A stretch of 64,000 bases of DNA, taken from the NCBI GenBank assembly GCA_012270485.1, contig JAAXIF010000077.1:58449-122448 (forward strand). Direction: 5' to 3'. Shown one piece after another: positions 54,420 through 63,938 of the stretch. Under the pieces are notes generated by a model that worked only from the letters and a program-made list of their open reading frames with translations, did not search any database and had not been told where the DNA came from. The stretch's first letter is position 1. Each line of letters opens with the position of its first letter. The position numbers and the translations under genes are program-made. Origin of the DNA: Sphingobacteriales bacterium (GTDB taxonomy: Bacteria > Bacteroidota > Bacteroidia > Chitinophagales > Chitinophagaceae).

Positions 54420-55157
54420 TTAAGCTGTTGTGAATAATAATTTATAAGCTGCTACTGCCAATACAATCGCTAAAATTTTCTGCATACTTGTCTGTTTAAA
54501 TTTCATGGCGCCAAAATAGGCACCTCCTATCCCACCTACAAAAGCAATACTTACATAACCATACATATCTGCACTGAACTGAATACCATTGGTCAGCTGC
54601 CCCATCAATCCGGATGCAGAATTCACAAAAATAAATAGGGCACTGATAGCGGCTGTTTGTTTTTGGTCTGTCCATTTGAAAAATAATAACAATGGAGAAA
54701 GGATAATACCACCTCCGATACCAATCATTCCAGACAACAATCCAATCACTCCCCCCATCAACAAAGCTCCGTAAAAATGCGATGGTTGCAAATCAGCAAT
54801 ATTCTTTTTCGACGGAATCAATAAACGAACCACAGAAAACAATAAAAGCAGTCCCAATATTTTTTTATAGAGTGTTGCATCAATGGTGATCAATCCACCC
54901 ACAAATGCCATGGGTACAGAAGCCAATGCCAGCGGTAAAAACACTTTCCATACAAAATGCTTGGCTCGATAAAATTGAATAAAGGCGGTGAGTGATACGA
55001 ATAAATTCAGCAATAATGCCGTTGGCTTCATCACTTCAGGCACCACACTAAATAAAGCCATCAGTGCTAAATAGCCGCTTGCACCTCCATGCCCAACTGA
55101 AGCATACAGAAAAGCCACGATGAACAATAATATATAAAACCAATAAAAGGGATCCAT
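54420..55157 (-). CDS. TauE/SafE-family permease
   Basis: 245 residues with about eight transmembrane helices and the TauE/SafE signatures LYASVGHGGASGYLALMAL and GMIGIGGGIILSPLLL. The family moves sulfite, sulfonates or other small anions. In this operon it might carry the oxoanion needed for the cofactor or the product of the enzymes, since no modABC molybdate transporter is in the window. That is inference. Confidence 0.85.
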   Translation of the reverse strand: MDPFYWFYILLFIVAFLYASVGHGGASGYLALMALFSVVPEVMKPTALLLNLFVSLTAFIQFYRAKHFVWKVFLPLALASVPMAFVGGLITIDATLYKKILGLLLLFSVVRLLIPSKKNIADLQPSHFYGALLMGGVIGLLSGMIGIGGGIILSPLLLFFKWTDQKQTAAISALFIFVNSASGLMGQLTNGIQFSADMYGYVSIAFVGGIGGAYFGAMKFKQTSMQKILAIVLAVAAYKLLFTTA

Positions 55158-55166
55158 ACAATAGCT

Positions 55167-56351
55167 TTAAGCAGATAACAAATGAATGGTAACCAACGCT
55201 CCTTGCTCCATACGTTCTGCTTTCTCCTCAATTTCTATCAAACAATTTGCACCTGCAAATGAACGCATCCGATAGGACTCTTGCGCCCCCAATGGTGCAG
55301 CTGTTTGTCCATCATACCAACCTTTTAAAAAATGGGTCAGCTGTGTTGTTTTATAATAGCTCTGAGAGAGCGGCACTTGTTGTTGGATTAACCCAGTTCC
55401 AGCTTTTTTCATACCCATGATGACCGGTAAAACATACATATAAAAACAAGTGAGTACAGAAGAAGGATTACCGGGTAACCCAAATATCATTTGCCGACCT
55501 TTTGTACCAAAGAACAAAGGTTTTCCGGGTCTTTGTTTGAGCCTATGAAATTGGGTAGTGATTTCACAATATTCTGCGGAACGAGTTACAAAATCATAGT
55601 CTCCTACACTCACACCTCCTGTTAATAAGACCAGATCACTTTTTTGCAGCGCCTGAGACAATACTTCATTCAATCGTTCTATCACATCAGGTACCTGTAT
55701 CACTTCTATTTGTTGAACACCGTATTGCTGTAACACCGCAGATAATGCAAATGAATTGGCATCATATACTTGTCCGTACTGAAGGGGTTGTCCGGGTGTT
55801 TGCAATTCATTTCCTGTGATGATGATAGTAACAACCGGTGAAGGGTATACCATTACTTCTGTAACACCAATACCTGCAAGAAATCCAATAGCTGCCGGGG
55901 TCAATAAAGTGCCTGATGGCAAAGCCAGTTCGCCCACCTTAATTTCTGATCCTTTTGGTCGAACATTGGCACCGGTTTGTAATTGATCATCTTGAATGGT
56001 TAATATTCCTTTTTCAGCAATCACTTTTTCTTGCATCACCACCGTATCAGCTCCCGGAGGCACGGGAGCACCTGTGAAAATACGTACTGCTGTATTGGAT
56101 GATAATGGCATCGACTCTTTTGTTCCCGCAGCCATTACGCCGCTAATCTGTAATGATTTGTTTTGTTGCCAATCTGTATAGGAAAAAGCATATCCATCCA
56201 TCGACGATTGTGGATAGGCGGGAATATCTACGGTTGCAAAAATATCAGCGGCAATTGTATAACCCAGTGCATCAGGTAATATGCGTAATACCGGAGATAG
56301 GGTTACGATATGTTGTTGAATGATTGCCCGAGCTTCTGAAACGCTGATCAT
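55167..56351 (-). CDS. moeA: Molybdenum insertase MoeA
   Basis: 394 residues. PQSSMDGYAF, RIFTGAPVPPGADTVVMQE, GNELQTPGQ, LLTGGVSVGDYDF and FGLPGNPSSVLTCFY are MoeA landmarks. It inserts molybdate into adenylated molybdopterin from the MogA domain. Lies 9 bases upstream of the tauE gene in the operon. Confidence 0.95.
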   Translation of the reverse strand: MISVSEARAIIQQHIVTLSPVLRILPDALGYTIAADIFATVDIPAYPQSSMDGYAFSYTDWQQNKSLQISGVMAAGTKESMPLSSNTAVRIFTGAPVPPGADTVVMQEKVIAEKGILTIQDDQLQTGANVRPKGSEIKVGELALPSGTLLTPAAIGFLAGIGVTEVMVYPSPVVTIIITGNELQTPGQPLQYGQVYDANSFALSAVLQQYGVQQIEVIQVPDVIERLNEVLSQALQKSDLVLLTGGVSVGDYDFVTRSAEYCEITTQFHRLKQRPGKPLFFGTKGRQMIFGLPGNPSSVLTCFYMYVLPVIMGMKKAGTGLIQQQVPLSQSYYKTTQLTHFLKGWYDGQTAAPLGAQESYRMRSFAGANCLIEIEEKAERMEQGALVTIHLLSA

Positions 56352-56376
56352 AAACTTGCTGATATTAATAACTGAT

Positions 56377-57357
56377 TTATCCCCCGATCGTGATCATACT
56401 TCTGTTTTGAATACTCTCCGCTTGCAAATGCTGATAGTCTTGCGTGAATTGTCCGCCCAGCTGTGCTGCTTTTGCTGCAATGGATTGATGAATCAATGGC
56501 AATACATCTGCTCCCCTGCGCAATGGCGTCAATAAATCCACTTCATCTTTGGAGAACAAACAATTTTTCATTTTACCATCCGCTGTCAATCGCATGCGAT
56601 TACAATCCCCACAAAAATGCGCACTCATGGTACTGATCACTGCAAATGTTCCCTGATGCCCGGGAACCATGAATTTCTTTGCAGTATCATGTTTTTCAGC
56701 TTGAAGCGGCACAATCGGATATTTTTCTGCGATGGTTAACAGTATCTCTTCCATCGTGAAAACCTTGTTACTTGTCCAACGATTCCCTTCAAAAGGCATG
56801 AACTCAATAAAGCGAACATGTACGGGTTGGTCTTTTGTCCACTCAATAAAATCAAGGATCTCATTGTCATTCATTCCTCTTAAGACCACCATATTCACTT
56901 TCGTATGAAAGCCTTGATCGATCATTAACTGAATATTCTTTTGAACAAGTCCGAATTGATCTCTTTTGGTGAGCAATTGGAATTTATCTTGTTGTAGCGT
57001 ATCTAAACTAATATTGACCGATCGAATATTACTTTCTTTTAATAACGCAACAAACTCATGTAACCTTGTACCATTGGTAGTAAGTGTAAGCGTTACCGGT
57101 AATTGCGCTAATCTTTTGATGATCTCTTTGGCATCTTTTCTTACCAATGGTTCACCGCCTGTAAGCCTGATCTTATTCACACCTTGCGACACAAATATTT
57201 TAGCGAGTTGTTCTATCTCATCTACTTGCATCAATTGAGCCGCCGACGCAAAATCATATTCATCTTCCGGCATGCAATAAAAGCATCGAAGATTGCAATT
57301 ATCTGTCAGTGAAATTCTTAAATAATTATGTACCCTTTGGTGGTTGTCTACGATCAT
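56377..57357 (-). CDS. moaA: GTP 3',8-cyclase MoaA
   Basis: 326 residues. N-terminal radical-SAM cluster CNLRCFYCMP, VNKIRLTGGEPL, and C-terminal second cluster in HFCGDCNRMRLTADGKMKNCLF. It makes the pterin precursor with the MoaC domain of the fusion protein. The terminal GG required for activation is present (MITIGG). Confidence 0.96.
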   Translation of the reverse strand: MIVDNHQRVHNYLRISLTDNCNLRCFYCMPEDEYDFASAAQLMQVDEIEQLAKIFVSQGVNKIRLTGGEPLVRKDAKEIIKRLAQLPVTLTLTTNGTRLHEFVALLKESNIRSVNISLDTLQQDKFQLLTKRDQFGLVQKNIQLMIDQGFHTKVNMVVLRGMNDNEILDFIEWTKDQPVHVRFIEFMPFEGNRWTSNKVFTMEEILLTIAEKYPIVPLQAEKHDTAKKFMVPGHQGTFAVISTMSAHFCGDCNRMRLTADGKMKNCLFSKDEVDLLTPLRRGADVLPLIHQSIAAKAAQLGGQFTQDYQHLQAESIQNRSMITIGG

Positions 57358-57360
57358 GTT

Positions 57361-57945
57361 TTATGCTTTAATCAATCGCTCATAGTCTTCTTCTGTATCC
57401 ACATCGATGTTTCCGAGTGGAAAGTTAATCAATCCAACTTGTTGTATATGCTGATTTATGAGTTGTTTGGCTCCCTTGTCTCCGTTTAACCTGTATAAAG
57501 CTTTAAACATGGTTTTATGAAACAAAACAGGGGTTCCAACAATATCATCATACTTACAAGCAACGATGCTCAACTTTGTCTCCCAGTAATGAGTGATCAT
57601 TTCTTGTAACAAACTGCTCGTAATAAAAGGTTGATCACAGACGGTGATGATCACTGTTTCGATATCCGGATGCTGTGTTTCTAAATATCTGATTCCACAA
57701 TGTATAGAAGTGGCCATACCCAAAGCTGCATCGGCATTATATATCTTGATTACATTTTCCTGAACATCTATCCTATCTCCTTCTTTCAACACCAACAATA
57801 CAGGACCTGATTGAAGCGTCAAAGCCGTTGAAGCAATTTTTTGTAGTAATGTTTGCCCATGATATAGAAGCGTTTGTTTGGGTCTACCCAAACGGGCAGA
57901 TGAGCCTGCAGCCAAGATCAATACTGCTGTGGATGGGTTTTGCAT
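57361..57945 (-). CDS. MocA-like molybdopterin nucleotidyltransferase
   Basis: 194 residues: LILAAGSSARLGRPKQTLLY nucleotide motif and IITVCDQPFITSSLL. Nearer to MocA (CTP, makes MCD) than to MobA (GTP, makes MGD), which suits a cluster encoding xanthine-oxidase-family enzymes; the CTP-specific call is inference. Three bases from the moaA start. Confidence 0.85.
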   Translation of the reverse strand: MQNPSTAVLILAAGSSARLGRPKQTLLYHGQTLLQKIASTALTLQSGPVLLVLKEGDRIDVQENVIKIYNADAALGMATSIHCGIRYLETQHPDIETVIITVCDQPFITSSLLQEMITHYWETKLSIVACKYDDIVGTPVLFHKTMFKALYRLNGDKGAKQLINQHIQQVGLINFPLGNIDVDTEEDYERLIKA

Positions 57946-57953
57946 GCTCAGTA

Positions 57954-59117
57954 TTAAATGGCTGTTGAAGAAGTGGATTCAATGACTAGATCTGCTCGAC
58001 GATGAATCGAATCTTGTTTTTCTTTGAGTGGATGTGTATCCGTAGATGTAAGCATGGCTTGTATTTCTGCGATAATGGATACTGCGATCTCTTCTGCTGT
58101 TTCTGCGCCAATATGCAAACCAACCGGACCATGAATGGCTTCTTTTTGCTTGTCTGTTAGCTCGATACCATTTTCTGCCAGCTCATCCATCATCATTTTC
58201 ATTTTCTTGTGAGGTCCTAATACGCCAATATAAGTTGTGGGGTAATTGAGTAATACTTTCAATACCGCAAGATCATAATTATAATTATGCGACATCAATA
58301 CAAAGACCGTCCGCGCATCCATTTGTACGCGATCCAGTATCTGTTCCGCTTTGCTGTGAAATACTTGACAAGTGGGCATGGGGAAACGTTCTCTGCTGGC
58401 ATACATAGGTCTTCCATCGAGTACAGTGGATTGCCATCCTAACATCTCCGCCATTTTCACTACAGGAATCACATCATTACCTGCGCCAACGACTACCAAT
58501 GAAACGGGAGGCTGTATCAACTCTGTGAATACGATGATTTCTTGTTGACCAATCTCATATTTTTTAAAAGAGGACTTACGCTGTGCTATTACTTGCCTTG
58601 TCTCTTCCTCTATCACATCTTTTGATAAAACAGGTAAAGAACCGGTTGTTTCTTCTTTCTCTGTGAATAGATAACATGATCCATATTGTGGCGCTTTTTT
58701 GTCACTCATGGAAAAAAAAGTTACCAATGATGCATATTGTCTGGATGCTGTTGCTTTTTGCAAAAGATCCATAATAGCCTTCCCCCTCTCTCCTTGTAAT
58801 GGCTCAATCAACACTTGTATCACACCCTGACAACCCAGTCCCATTCCGAATTTGGCATCATCTTCATCAGCCGTATCATAGGTCACCAACATGGCTTTAT
58901 CAGAAAGGATAACGTGCAAAGCTTTACGAAATGCGTCTCCTTCCAAACATCCACCACTAATTGATCCGGTGATTTCGGCATCTTCTGTAATCAGCATGCG
59001 GGCACCCGGTCTTCTGTAAGATGAGCCTTCAACATGCACGACTGTTGCCAAGGCTGTTTTTTTACCTTCTGCAACTGCTTGTTGATAAGATTTTATAATC
59101 GAAATGATTTCTTGCAT
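57954..59117 (-). CDS. XdhC-family Moco chaperone
   Basis: 387 residues from 59117 (MQEIISIIKSYQQ); upstream codons to 59138 look untranslated. N-terminal XdhC_CoxI domain (GSSYRRPGARMLI, SGGCLEGDAF) and C-terminal Rossmann-like XdhC_C (VVGAGNDVIPVVKMAEMLG). XdhC proteins bind Moco and load it, with its sulfido ligand, into xanthine-dehydrogenase-type enzymes. Position between the cytochrome and MocA fits. Confidence 0.92.
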   Translation of the reverse strand: MQEIISIIKSYQQAVAEGKKTALATVVHVEGSSYRRPGARMLITEDAEITGSISGGCLEGDAFRKALHVILSDKAMLVTYDTADEDDAKFGMGLGCQGVIQVLIEPLQGERGKAIMDLLQKATASRQYASLVTFFSMSDKKAPQYGSCYLFTEKEETTGSLPVLSKDVIEEETRQVIAQRKSSFKKYEIGQQEIIVFTELIQPPVSLVVVGAGNDVIPVVKMAEMLGWQSTVLDGRPMYASRERFPMPTCQVFHSKAEQILDRVQMDARTVFVLMSHNYNYDLAVLKVLLNYPTTYIGVLGPHKKMKMMMDELAENGIELTDKQKEAIHGPVGLHIGAETAEEIAVSIIAEIQAMLTSTDTHPLKEKQDSIHRRADLVIESTSSTAI

Positions 59118-59148
59118 GATCAAACTCCTCGATAACAATACGAATACA

Positions 59149-59556
59149 TTACTTACGCTGCGCTTTTACCAACGCAGGTGTAATAACACCCGGAATTTTA
59201 TTGCCCCAACTATTTTTTGCATAATTCAATACATCTGCAATCTGTTCATCACTGAGGTATTCTTGTGCAGGCATGGCGCCTACATATTTTTTACCATTCA
59301 CTGTTAAACTACCGGTAGAACCTTTTAGTATTACATTGATCAAGTCTTTGGAAGGTCTTTTCATGTAATCTGCTTTTGCCAAAGGCGGATTTACTTCCGG
59401 CATACCCTTACCATCTTGCACATGACAGTTCTGGCAATAAAGTTCATACACTTCTTTACCCCTGCTGATACTTTGAGGTAAATTGTTTTGAACAAAAGTC
59501 CAGCCAGACGAAATAAATCCTGCAGTAATAACTGCGATTATCCATACTTTTTTCAT
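59149..59556 (-). CDS. Periplasmic c-type cytochrome
   Basis: 135 residues: signal peptide (about 1-23), then one haem motif CQNCH (about residue 44) and a methionine in VGAMPAQEYLSD as likely sixth ligand, followed by DVLNYAKNSWGN. Downstream of the copy-2 molybdopterin subunit by 17 bases, it is the natural electron acceptor for the exported IorAB-type enzymes. Confidence 0.93.
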   Translation of the reverse strand: MKKVWIIAVITAGFISSGWTFVQNNLPQSISRGKEVYELYCQNCHVQDGKGMPEVNPPLAKADYMKRPSKDLINVILKGSTGSLTVNGKKYVGAMPAQEYLSDEQIADVLNYAKNSWGNKIPGVITPALVKAQRK

Positions 59557-59573
59557 TAGACGACTATTTTTAT

Positions 59574-61823
59574 TTATATATTTCCTAATTCCTTCCCAAA
59601 AGGTTGGTTGTAAAAACGTTTACCGGTTGCTTTGTACAAGGCGTTGGCAACTGCAGCAAAGATCGGCGGAAATAGTGGCTCCCCTAGTCCGGTAGGATCT
59701 TTCTCATTCTGTACAAAATGTACTTCAATAGCTTTGGGTGCTTCACCATGACGTATCATTCGATAAGTATTGAAGTTATTCTTTTGAGGAACTCCATTGA
59801 CAAATGTGAGTTCTCCGAACAATGCATTACCGATACCATCTACAATACCGCCCTCAGACATATTAGCTGCGGCATCCGGATTTACAACAATACCACAGTC
59901 AACAGCCGCATATACTTTTTCAATTATAGGTTTATTGTTTTTCATCACCAAATCCAACACTTGTGCCACATAAGAATTGTGACAGAAATAAGCAGATACA
60001 CCTCGTGCAACTTTACCCGTGTTTGTTCCCCACTTTGATTTTTCTTTGACCAACTTCAATACACCTGCATAACGCTCTGCTTCATAATCGTTGTTTTTTC
60101 CTACAGGATTCTTTGCTGCTCTTTCCAACAATTCCAATCTAAAATCAATGGGGTCTTTTTTAGCAAGTTCCGCCAGTTCATCCAGAAAAGATTGTTCTGC
60201 ACTGGCCATAAAGTTAGAACCCGGTGCACGAAATGCTCCAATGGTAATGTTAGAATTGATTTCCCATTCCTCAGCCAAATAGTTATCTACGGCACCTGCA
60301 GGGAATCTATTATGGGAGCCGTCGATAGGGCTTTCAGGAATGCCTCCTGCTTTTACATGGAAAGCGATGAGATTATTGTCTTTATCTAAGGCTGCTCTGT
60401 AAGTAGCTGTATACATTGGACGATAGATACCGTAGGTCATATCATCTTCTCTAGTATATACCAACTTAACAGGCGCATTCAACTTTTGAGAGATCACAGC
60501 AGCCTCAACTAGGTGATGGCCGTAAGCTCTGATACCAAATCCTCCTCCCATTCTTGCCAATCTGATATGAATTTTATCCTGAGGCAAACCCAATCTCGCA
60601 GTCAATGCCTGCATGATGAACATTGGAATTTGAATTGGAGCATATATTTCAGCTTTATCAGCTGTTACATGAGCAAAACAGTTCACAGGTTCCATCGTAT
60701 TGTGCGCAAGGAAAGGCGCGTTATATGTGCGCTCCAGCACTTTTACTGCTGTTTTAAATGCGGCTTCAGGATCTCCGTCTTTACGCAAAACTTTTCCCGG
60801 CTTCTTAGCCAGTTCTGACATTTGTGTTTTGTGTTTAGTGGTACTTTCCAACCCTCCGGGGATCGTAACGGTTGTCTTTCCCGTCCAACCATTTACCACT
60901 ACTTGTTTATCAACCGCGTTTTCCCATTGAACTTTTACGGCGCGTTTTGCATTCATCACTTCCCAGGTTGTTTTCCCAACTACCACCACCATATCAGTAA
61001 AAGAAGTTGTATCGAATCCATTTCTTTCATAAGTATCTGCAAGTGTATCTATTTTGAATACATCCTTAATGCCAGGCATAGCCTTAGCTGCTGTTGCATC
61101 AAACGATTTTACTTTTTGTCCAAACGCAGGAGGATGAATGATCATAGCAATCAACATTCCTTCTGTTTTATAATCTATGCCAAATAATGGTTTTCCGGTG
61201 ATGATGTTTTCACCGTCCACATTTTTCTTAGATGAGCCAATGATCTTGAAATCACTCAATTTCTTGAGCTTAACATTTTTGGGCGCAGGTAATGTTGCAG
61301 CTGTGGCAGCCATTTCACCATAACCTGCTTTTTTACCTGAGGCTTTATGAAAAAGTATACCTTTTTCAGTAGTAATTTCCTCAACAGGAACATTCCATGT
61401 TTGTGCTGCAGCATTCACCAACATTTGACGGGCGGTTGCACCAGCATTTCTCAAAGGTCTCCACATACTTCTAATAGCCTGACTTCCTCCCGTAAACTGA
61501 CGTTCAAATTTTTTAGGTACGAAATCTGCCTGCTCTACCATCACATCTTTCCAATCTATATCCAGTTCATCTGCCAATATCATCGGCAATGATGTTTTTA
61601 CGTTGGACCCAAATTCAGGGTTAGGCGACATGAGTGTGACCAATCCTTTTTCACTGATTTTTATATAACTATTCAGCTCCAAAACTTTATCTTCAACTGC
61701 TTCCAGAATTTCAGGAGATGAGATGAGTCCGGCTAGTGAACTGAAACTGATCATCAACCCTCCTCCTGCTAGAGAAGACACTTTAAGAAAAGACCTTCTA
61801 TTGAAATTATTTTGAGTAGACAT
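59574..61823 (-). CDS. Molybdopterin subunit, IorB-type (copy 2)
   Basis: 749 residues with a Tat signal (NRRSFLKVSSLAGGGLMISF). Same Moco architecture as the gene at 48464 (VTLMSPNPEFGSNVKTS, GGGFGIRAYGHH, GAFRAPGSNFMASAEQSF, GLGEPLFPPIFAAVANAL with the catalytic-type glutamate). It is a diverged paralogue with insertions, for example after VKVQWENA. Follows its 2Fe-2S subunit by 19 bases. Confidence 0.93.
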   Translation of the reverse strand: MSTQNNFNRRSFLKVSSLAGGGLMISFSSLAGLISSPEILEAVEDKVLELNSYIKISEKGLVTLMSPNPEFGSNVKTSLPMILADELDIDWKDVMVEQADFVPKKFERQFTGGSQAIRSMWRPLRNAGATARQMLVNAAAQTWNVPVEEITTEKGILFHKASGKKAGYGEMAATAATLPAPKNVKLKKLSDFKIIGSSKKNVDGENIITGKPLFGIDYKTEGMLIAMIIHPPAFGQKVKSFDATAAKAMPGIKDVFKIDTLADTYERNGFDTTSFTDMVVVVGKTTWEVMNAKRAVKVQWENAVDKQVVVNGWTGKTTVTIPGGLESTTKHKTQMSELAKKPGKVLRKDGDPEAAFKTAVKVLERTYNAPFLAHNTMEPVNCFAHVTADKAEIYAPIQIPMFIMQALTARLGLPQDKIHIRLARMGGGFGIRAYGHHLVEAAVISQKLNAPVKLVYTREDDMTYGIYRPMYTATYRAALDKDNNLIAFHVKAGGIPESPIDGSHNRFPAGAVDNYLAEEWEINSNITIGAFRAPGSNFMASAEQSFLDELAELAKKDPIDFRLELLERAAKNPVGKNNDYEAERYAGVLKLVKEKSKWGTNTGKVARGVSAYFCHNSYVAQVLDLVMKNNKPIIEKVYAAVDCGIVVNPDAAANMSEGGIVDGIGNALFGELTFVNGVPQKNNFNTYRMIRHGEAPKAIEVHFVQNEKDPTGLGEPLFPPIFAAVANALYKATGKRFYNQPFGKELGNI

Positions 61824-61842
61824 CTGGTTAGACTTTTAATAG

Positions 61843-62298
61843 TTAGTATTTAGCAGCAGATTTAATGGCAGCCTTGATACGAATGTAGGTTCCGCATCTA
61901 CAGATATTACCATTCATGGCAGCATCGATTTCTTCGTCTGTCGGATTAGGTTTTGTCTTCAACAAAGCCGCTGCAGACATGATCTGTCCGGTTTGACAGT
62001 AACCACACTGTGGCACATCATGCTCCAGCCATGCTTTTTGCAAAGGATGGTCTCCTTTTTCGGAAAGTCCTTCAATGGTGGTGATCTTTTTATTGGCAAC
62101 ACCTGCAACCGGAAGTTGACAAGACCTTACGGCTACCCCATCAATATGAATGGTACAGGCACCACAGGAAGCTACACCACATCCATATTTAGTACCGGGA
62201 AGATCGAGATGTTCACGAAGTACCCATAAGACTGGAGTTCGCGGATCTACATCTATTTCTTTCTCTTTACCGTTAACATGTAGTTTAAAGATTGCCAT
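61843..62298 (-). CDS. 2Fe-2S subunit, IorA-type (copy 2)
   Basis: 151 residues with two 2Fe-2S clusters: [18 protein letters not shown], then [16 protein letters not shown] and [12 protein letters not shown]. First gene of the main Moco operon, probably transcribed from a promoter in 62299-62361. It closely resembles the copy at 50572, so the two pairs probably arose by duplication. Confidence 0.94.
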   Translation of the reverse strand: MAIFKLHVNGKEKEIDVDPRTPVLWVLREHLDLPGTKYGCGVASCGACTIHIDGVAVRSCQLPVAGVANKKITTIEGLSEKGDHPLQKAWLEHDVPQCGYCQTGQIMSAAALLKTKPNPTDEEIDAAMNGNICRCGTYIRIKAAIKSAAKY

Positions 62299-62361
62299 AA
62301 TAATATGATTTATTTAATCCGGATTGATTTGAATTTAGACGATCAGTAAGTTCCGATTTTT

Positions 62362-62380
62362 TTGTCACTTTTCGTGACAA
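62362..62380. promoter_or_regulatory. Perfect palindrome, candidate operator
   Basis: TTGTCAC-TTTTC-GTGACAA: 7-base arms, 5-base spacer, starting right after the NTF2-like stop and 64 bases before the first Moco-operon start. On the minus strand it is followed by A's rather than T's, so it is not an intrinsic terminator. The dimeric-repressor or CRP-like geometry suggests control of the operon. Confidence 0.5.
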
Positions 62381-62830
62381 TTATTGTCCTAAAAGTCTTG
62401 TAAATGCCAATGAACCTAGCTTCCATTTACCATTTTCCGCAACATATACTTCTGTAACTACAAAAGGGTTCACCACTTCATCACCCCCCACAACAGCCAC
62501 CAACCTTATTTTATTATATAGAATAACGGTATTTGCGATCATTTTTACCGATACCTCCTGAATATCCGTTTGTTTATAATGTATGCCCCCACTTTTGATA
62601 ACGTCCAGTTCTTGTTTTTTCGTCATGGACCCACCCATATGAATAAACATGGCATTTTCATGAAATAACTGATCCAATGAATCGACTTTCTTATCTGCCA
62701 TCCATTGCCATTTTGTTTTAGAAATCTGTATAATCTGCTGTTCACTGACTGAAAGAGACCCTGTATTATTTTGCGCATTCAGGCTTTGCATGGAAGCAAA
62801 CATGAAAAAGATAAATATCCATTTCTTCAT
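62381..62830 (-). CDS. Secreted NTF2-like (SnoaL/DUF4440-type) protein
   Basis: 149 residues from 62830 (MKKWIFIFFMFASMQS), signal peptide ending LNAQ. The body has the NTF2-like cone: SKTKWQWMADKKVDSLDQLFHENAMFIHMGG, then TEVYVAENGKWKLGSLAFTRL. Often a small-molecule binding or isomerase fold. It lies just upstream of the Moco operon on the same strand and divergent from the AraC gene. Confidence 0.8.
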   Translation of the reverse strand: MKKWIFIFFMFASMQSLNAQNNTGSLSVSEQQIIQISKTKWQWMADKKVDSLDQLFHENAMFIHMGGSMTKKQELDVIKSGGIHYKQTDIQEVSVKMIANTVILYNKIRLVAVVGGDEVVNPFVVTEVYVAENGKWKLGSLAFTRLLGQ

Positions 62831-63013
62831 AAAAAGGTATTGAGTTGAAAAAAATCGCACCGATATTCTTCCACTTATCAATTATCTGTGAAACAATATA
62901 AGGGCACATCAAAGGTCAGTGTAATAAAAAGTAAACAATTACCCTTTTTACTGTTTTTGCTACCATTATTCAGGTATAGCATATTAGAAGGCTGCTCAGG
63001 GAGCTTAAAAATG

Positions 63014-63021
63014 TAAATTTG
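63014..63021 (+). promoter_or_regulatory. Candidate -7 box TAAATTTG for the AraC gene
   Basis: Exact TAnnTTTG. A start near 63026 allows either ATG at 63030 (leaderless-like) or 63039. Confidence 0.4.
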
Positions 63022-63038
63022 GTTAATAAATGCATAAC

Positions 63039-63938
63039 ATGGAAGATATCATTCGCCGCTTCGATACCGTTGGACAATACAATGAATTCAATAACCACAA
63101 AACCTTGCATCCATTAGTTAGTGTGATTGATCTATCCAAAGCAAGCCCAAGAACAGGATCAAAAATGTATTTTGGATTTTATACCATTATTTTAAAGGAT
63201 GTGAAATGTGGTGATATGGTTTATGGCAGGCACACCTATGATTATCAGGAGGGGACTTTAGTATTTATTGCCCCTGGTCAAGTGGCAGGAGTAAAGAGTA
63301 ATGGTGAAATCTATCAACCGAAAGGCCATGCACTTGTTTTTCATGCAGATCTGATACACGGAACATCTCTCGGAAGACATATTGAAGATTACCATTTTTT
63401 CGGATATCAGTTTCACGAAGCTCTCCATTTATCTGATCGGGAAAGAGAAGTTATTTTAGACTGTCTTGCAAAAATTGAATATGAATTACAACATGCTATC
63501 GATAAGCACAGCAAAAAACTCATAGTATCAAATATTGAATTGTTGTTGAATTATTGTACCCGCTTTTATGACAGACAATTTATTACCAGAGAAAAGCCTA
63601 ATCAAGGTATCTTAGAAAAGTTTGAACACTTATTAAAAGACTATTTTCAAACAAACAAACCTCTTAAACTTGGACTACCATCTGTTGCTTATTTTGCAAC
63701 TGAACTACATTTATCTGCCAATTACTTTGGAGATTTGATAAAAAAAGAAACCGGTAAAACAGCTCAAGAATATATTCAGGAAAAAGTAATTGATATAGCA
63801 AAAGAAAGAATTTTTGATATGGATAAATCAATTGCAGAAGTAGCTTATCAATTAGGTTTCAAATATCCACAACATTTTACACGTTTATTCAAACAAAAAA
63901 CAGGCATTTCTCCCACTACATACAGAACCCTGAATTAA
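63039..63938 (+). CDS. AraC-family transcriptional regulator
   Basis: 299 residues from 63039 (MEDIIRRFDTVGQYNEF); an in-frame ATG at 63030 is equally possible. N-terminal cupin-like sensor (about 1-140: MVYGRHTYDYQEGTLVFIAPGQVAG) and C-terminal double HTH (about 205-298: LPSVAYFATELHLSANYFGDLIKKETG, then IAEVAYQLGFKYPQHFTRLFKQKTGISPTTYR, cited in parts). Divergent from the NTF2-like gene and Moco cluster, it is the likely regulator of both. The final 62 bases after its stop hold nothing recognisable. Confidence 0.93.
   Translation: MEDIIRRFDTVGQYNEFNNHKTLHPLVSVIDLSKASPRTGSKMYFGFYTIILKDVKCGDMVYGRHTYDYQEGTLVFIAPGQVAGVKSNGEIYQPKGHALVFHADLIHGTSLGRHIEDYHFFGYQFHEALHLSDREREVILDCLAKIEYELQHAIDKHSKKLIVSNIELLLNYCTRFYDRQFITREKPNQGILEKFEHLLKDYFQTNKPLKLGLPSVAYFATELHLSANYFGDLIKKETGKTAQEYIQEKVIDIAKERIFDMDKSIAEVAYQLGFKYPQHFTRLFKQKTGISPTTYRTLN

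Noticed and set aside
62381..62830. NTF2-like gene as part of the Moco pathway
   Set aside because: It is adjacent and same-strand, but nothing in the sequence ties the fold to cofactor synthesis, and the palindrome lies between it and the operon.
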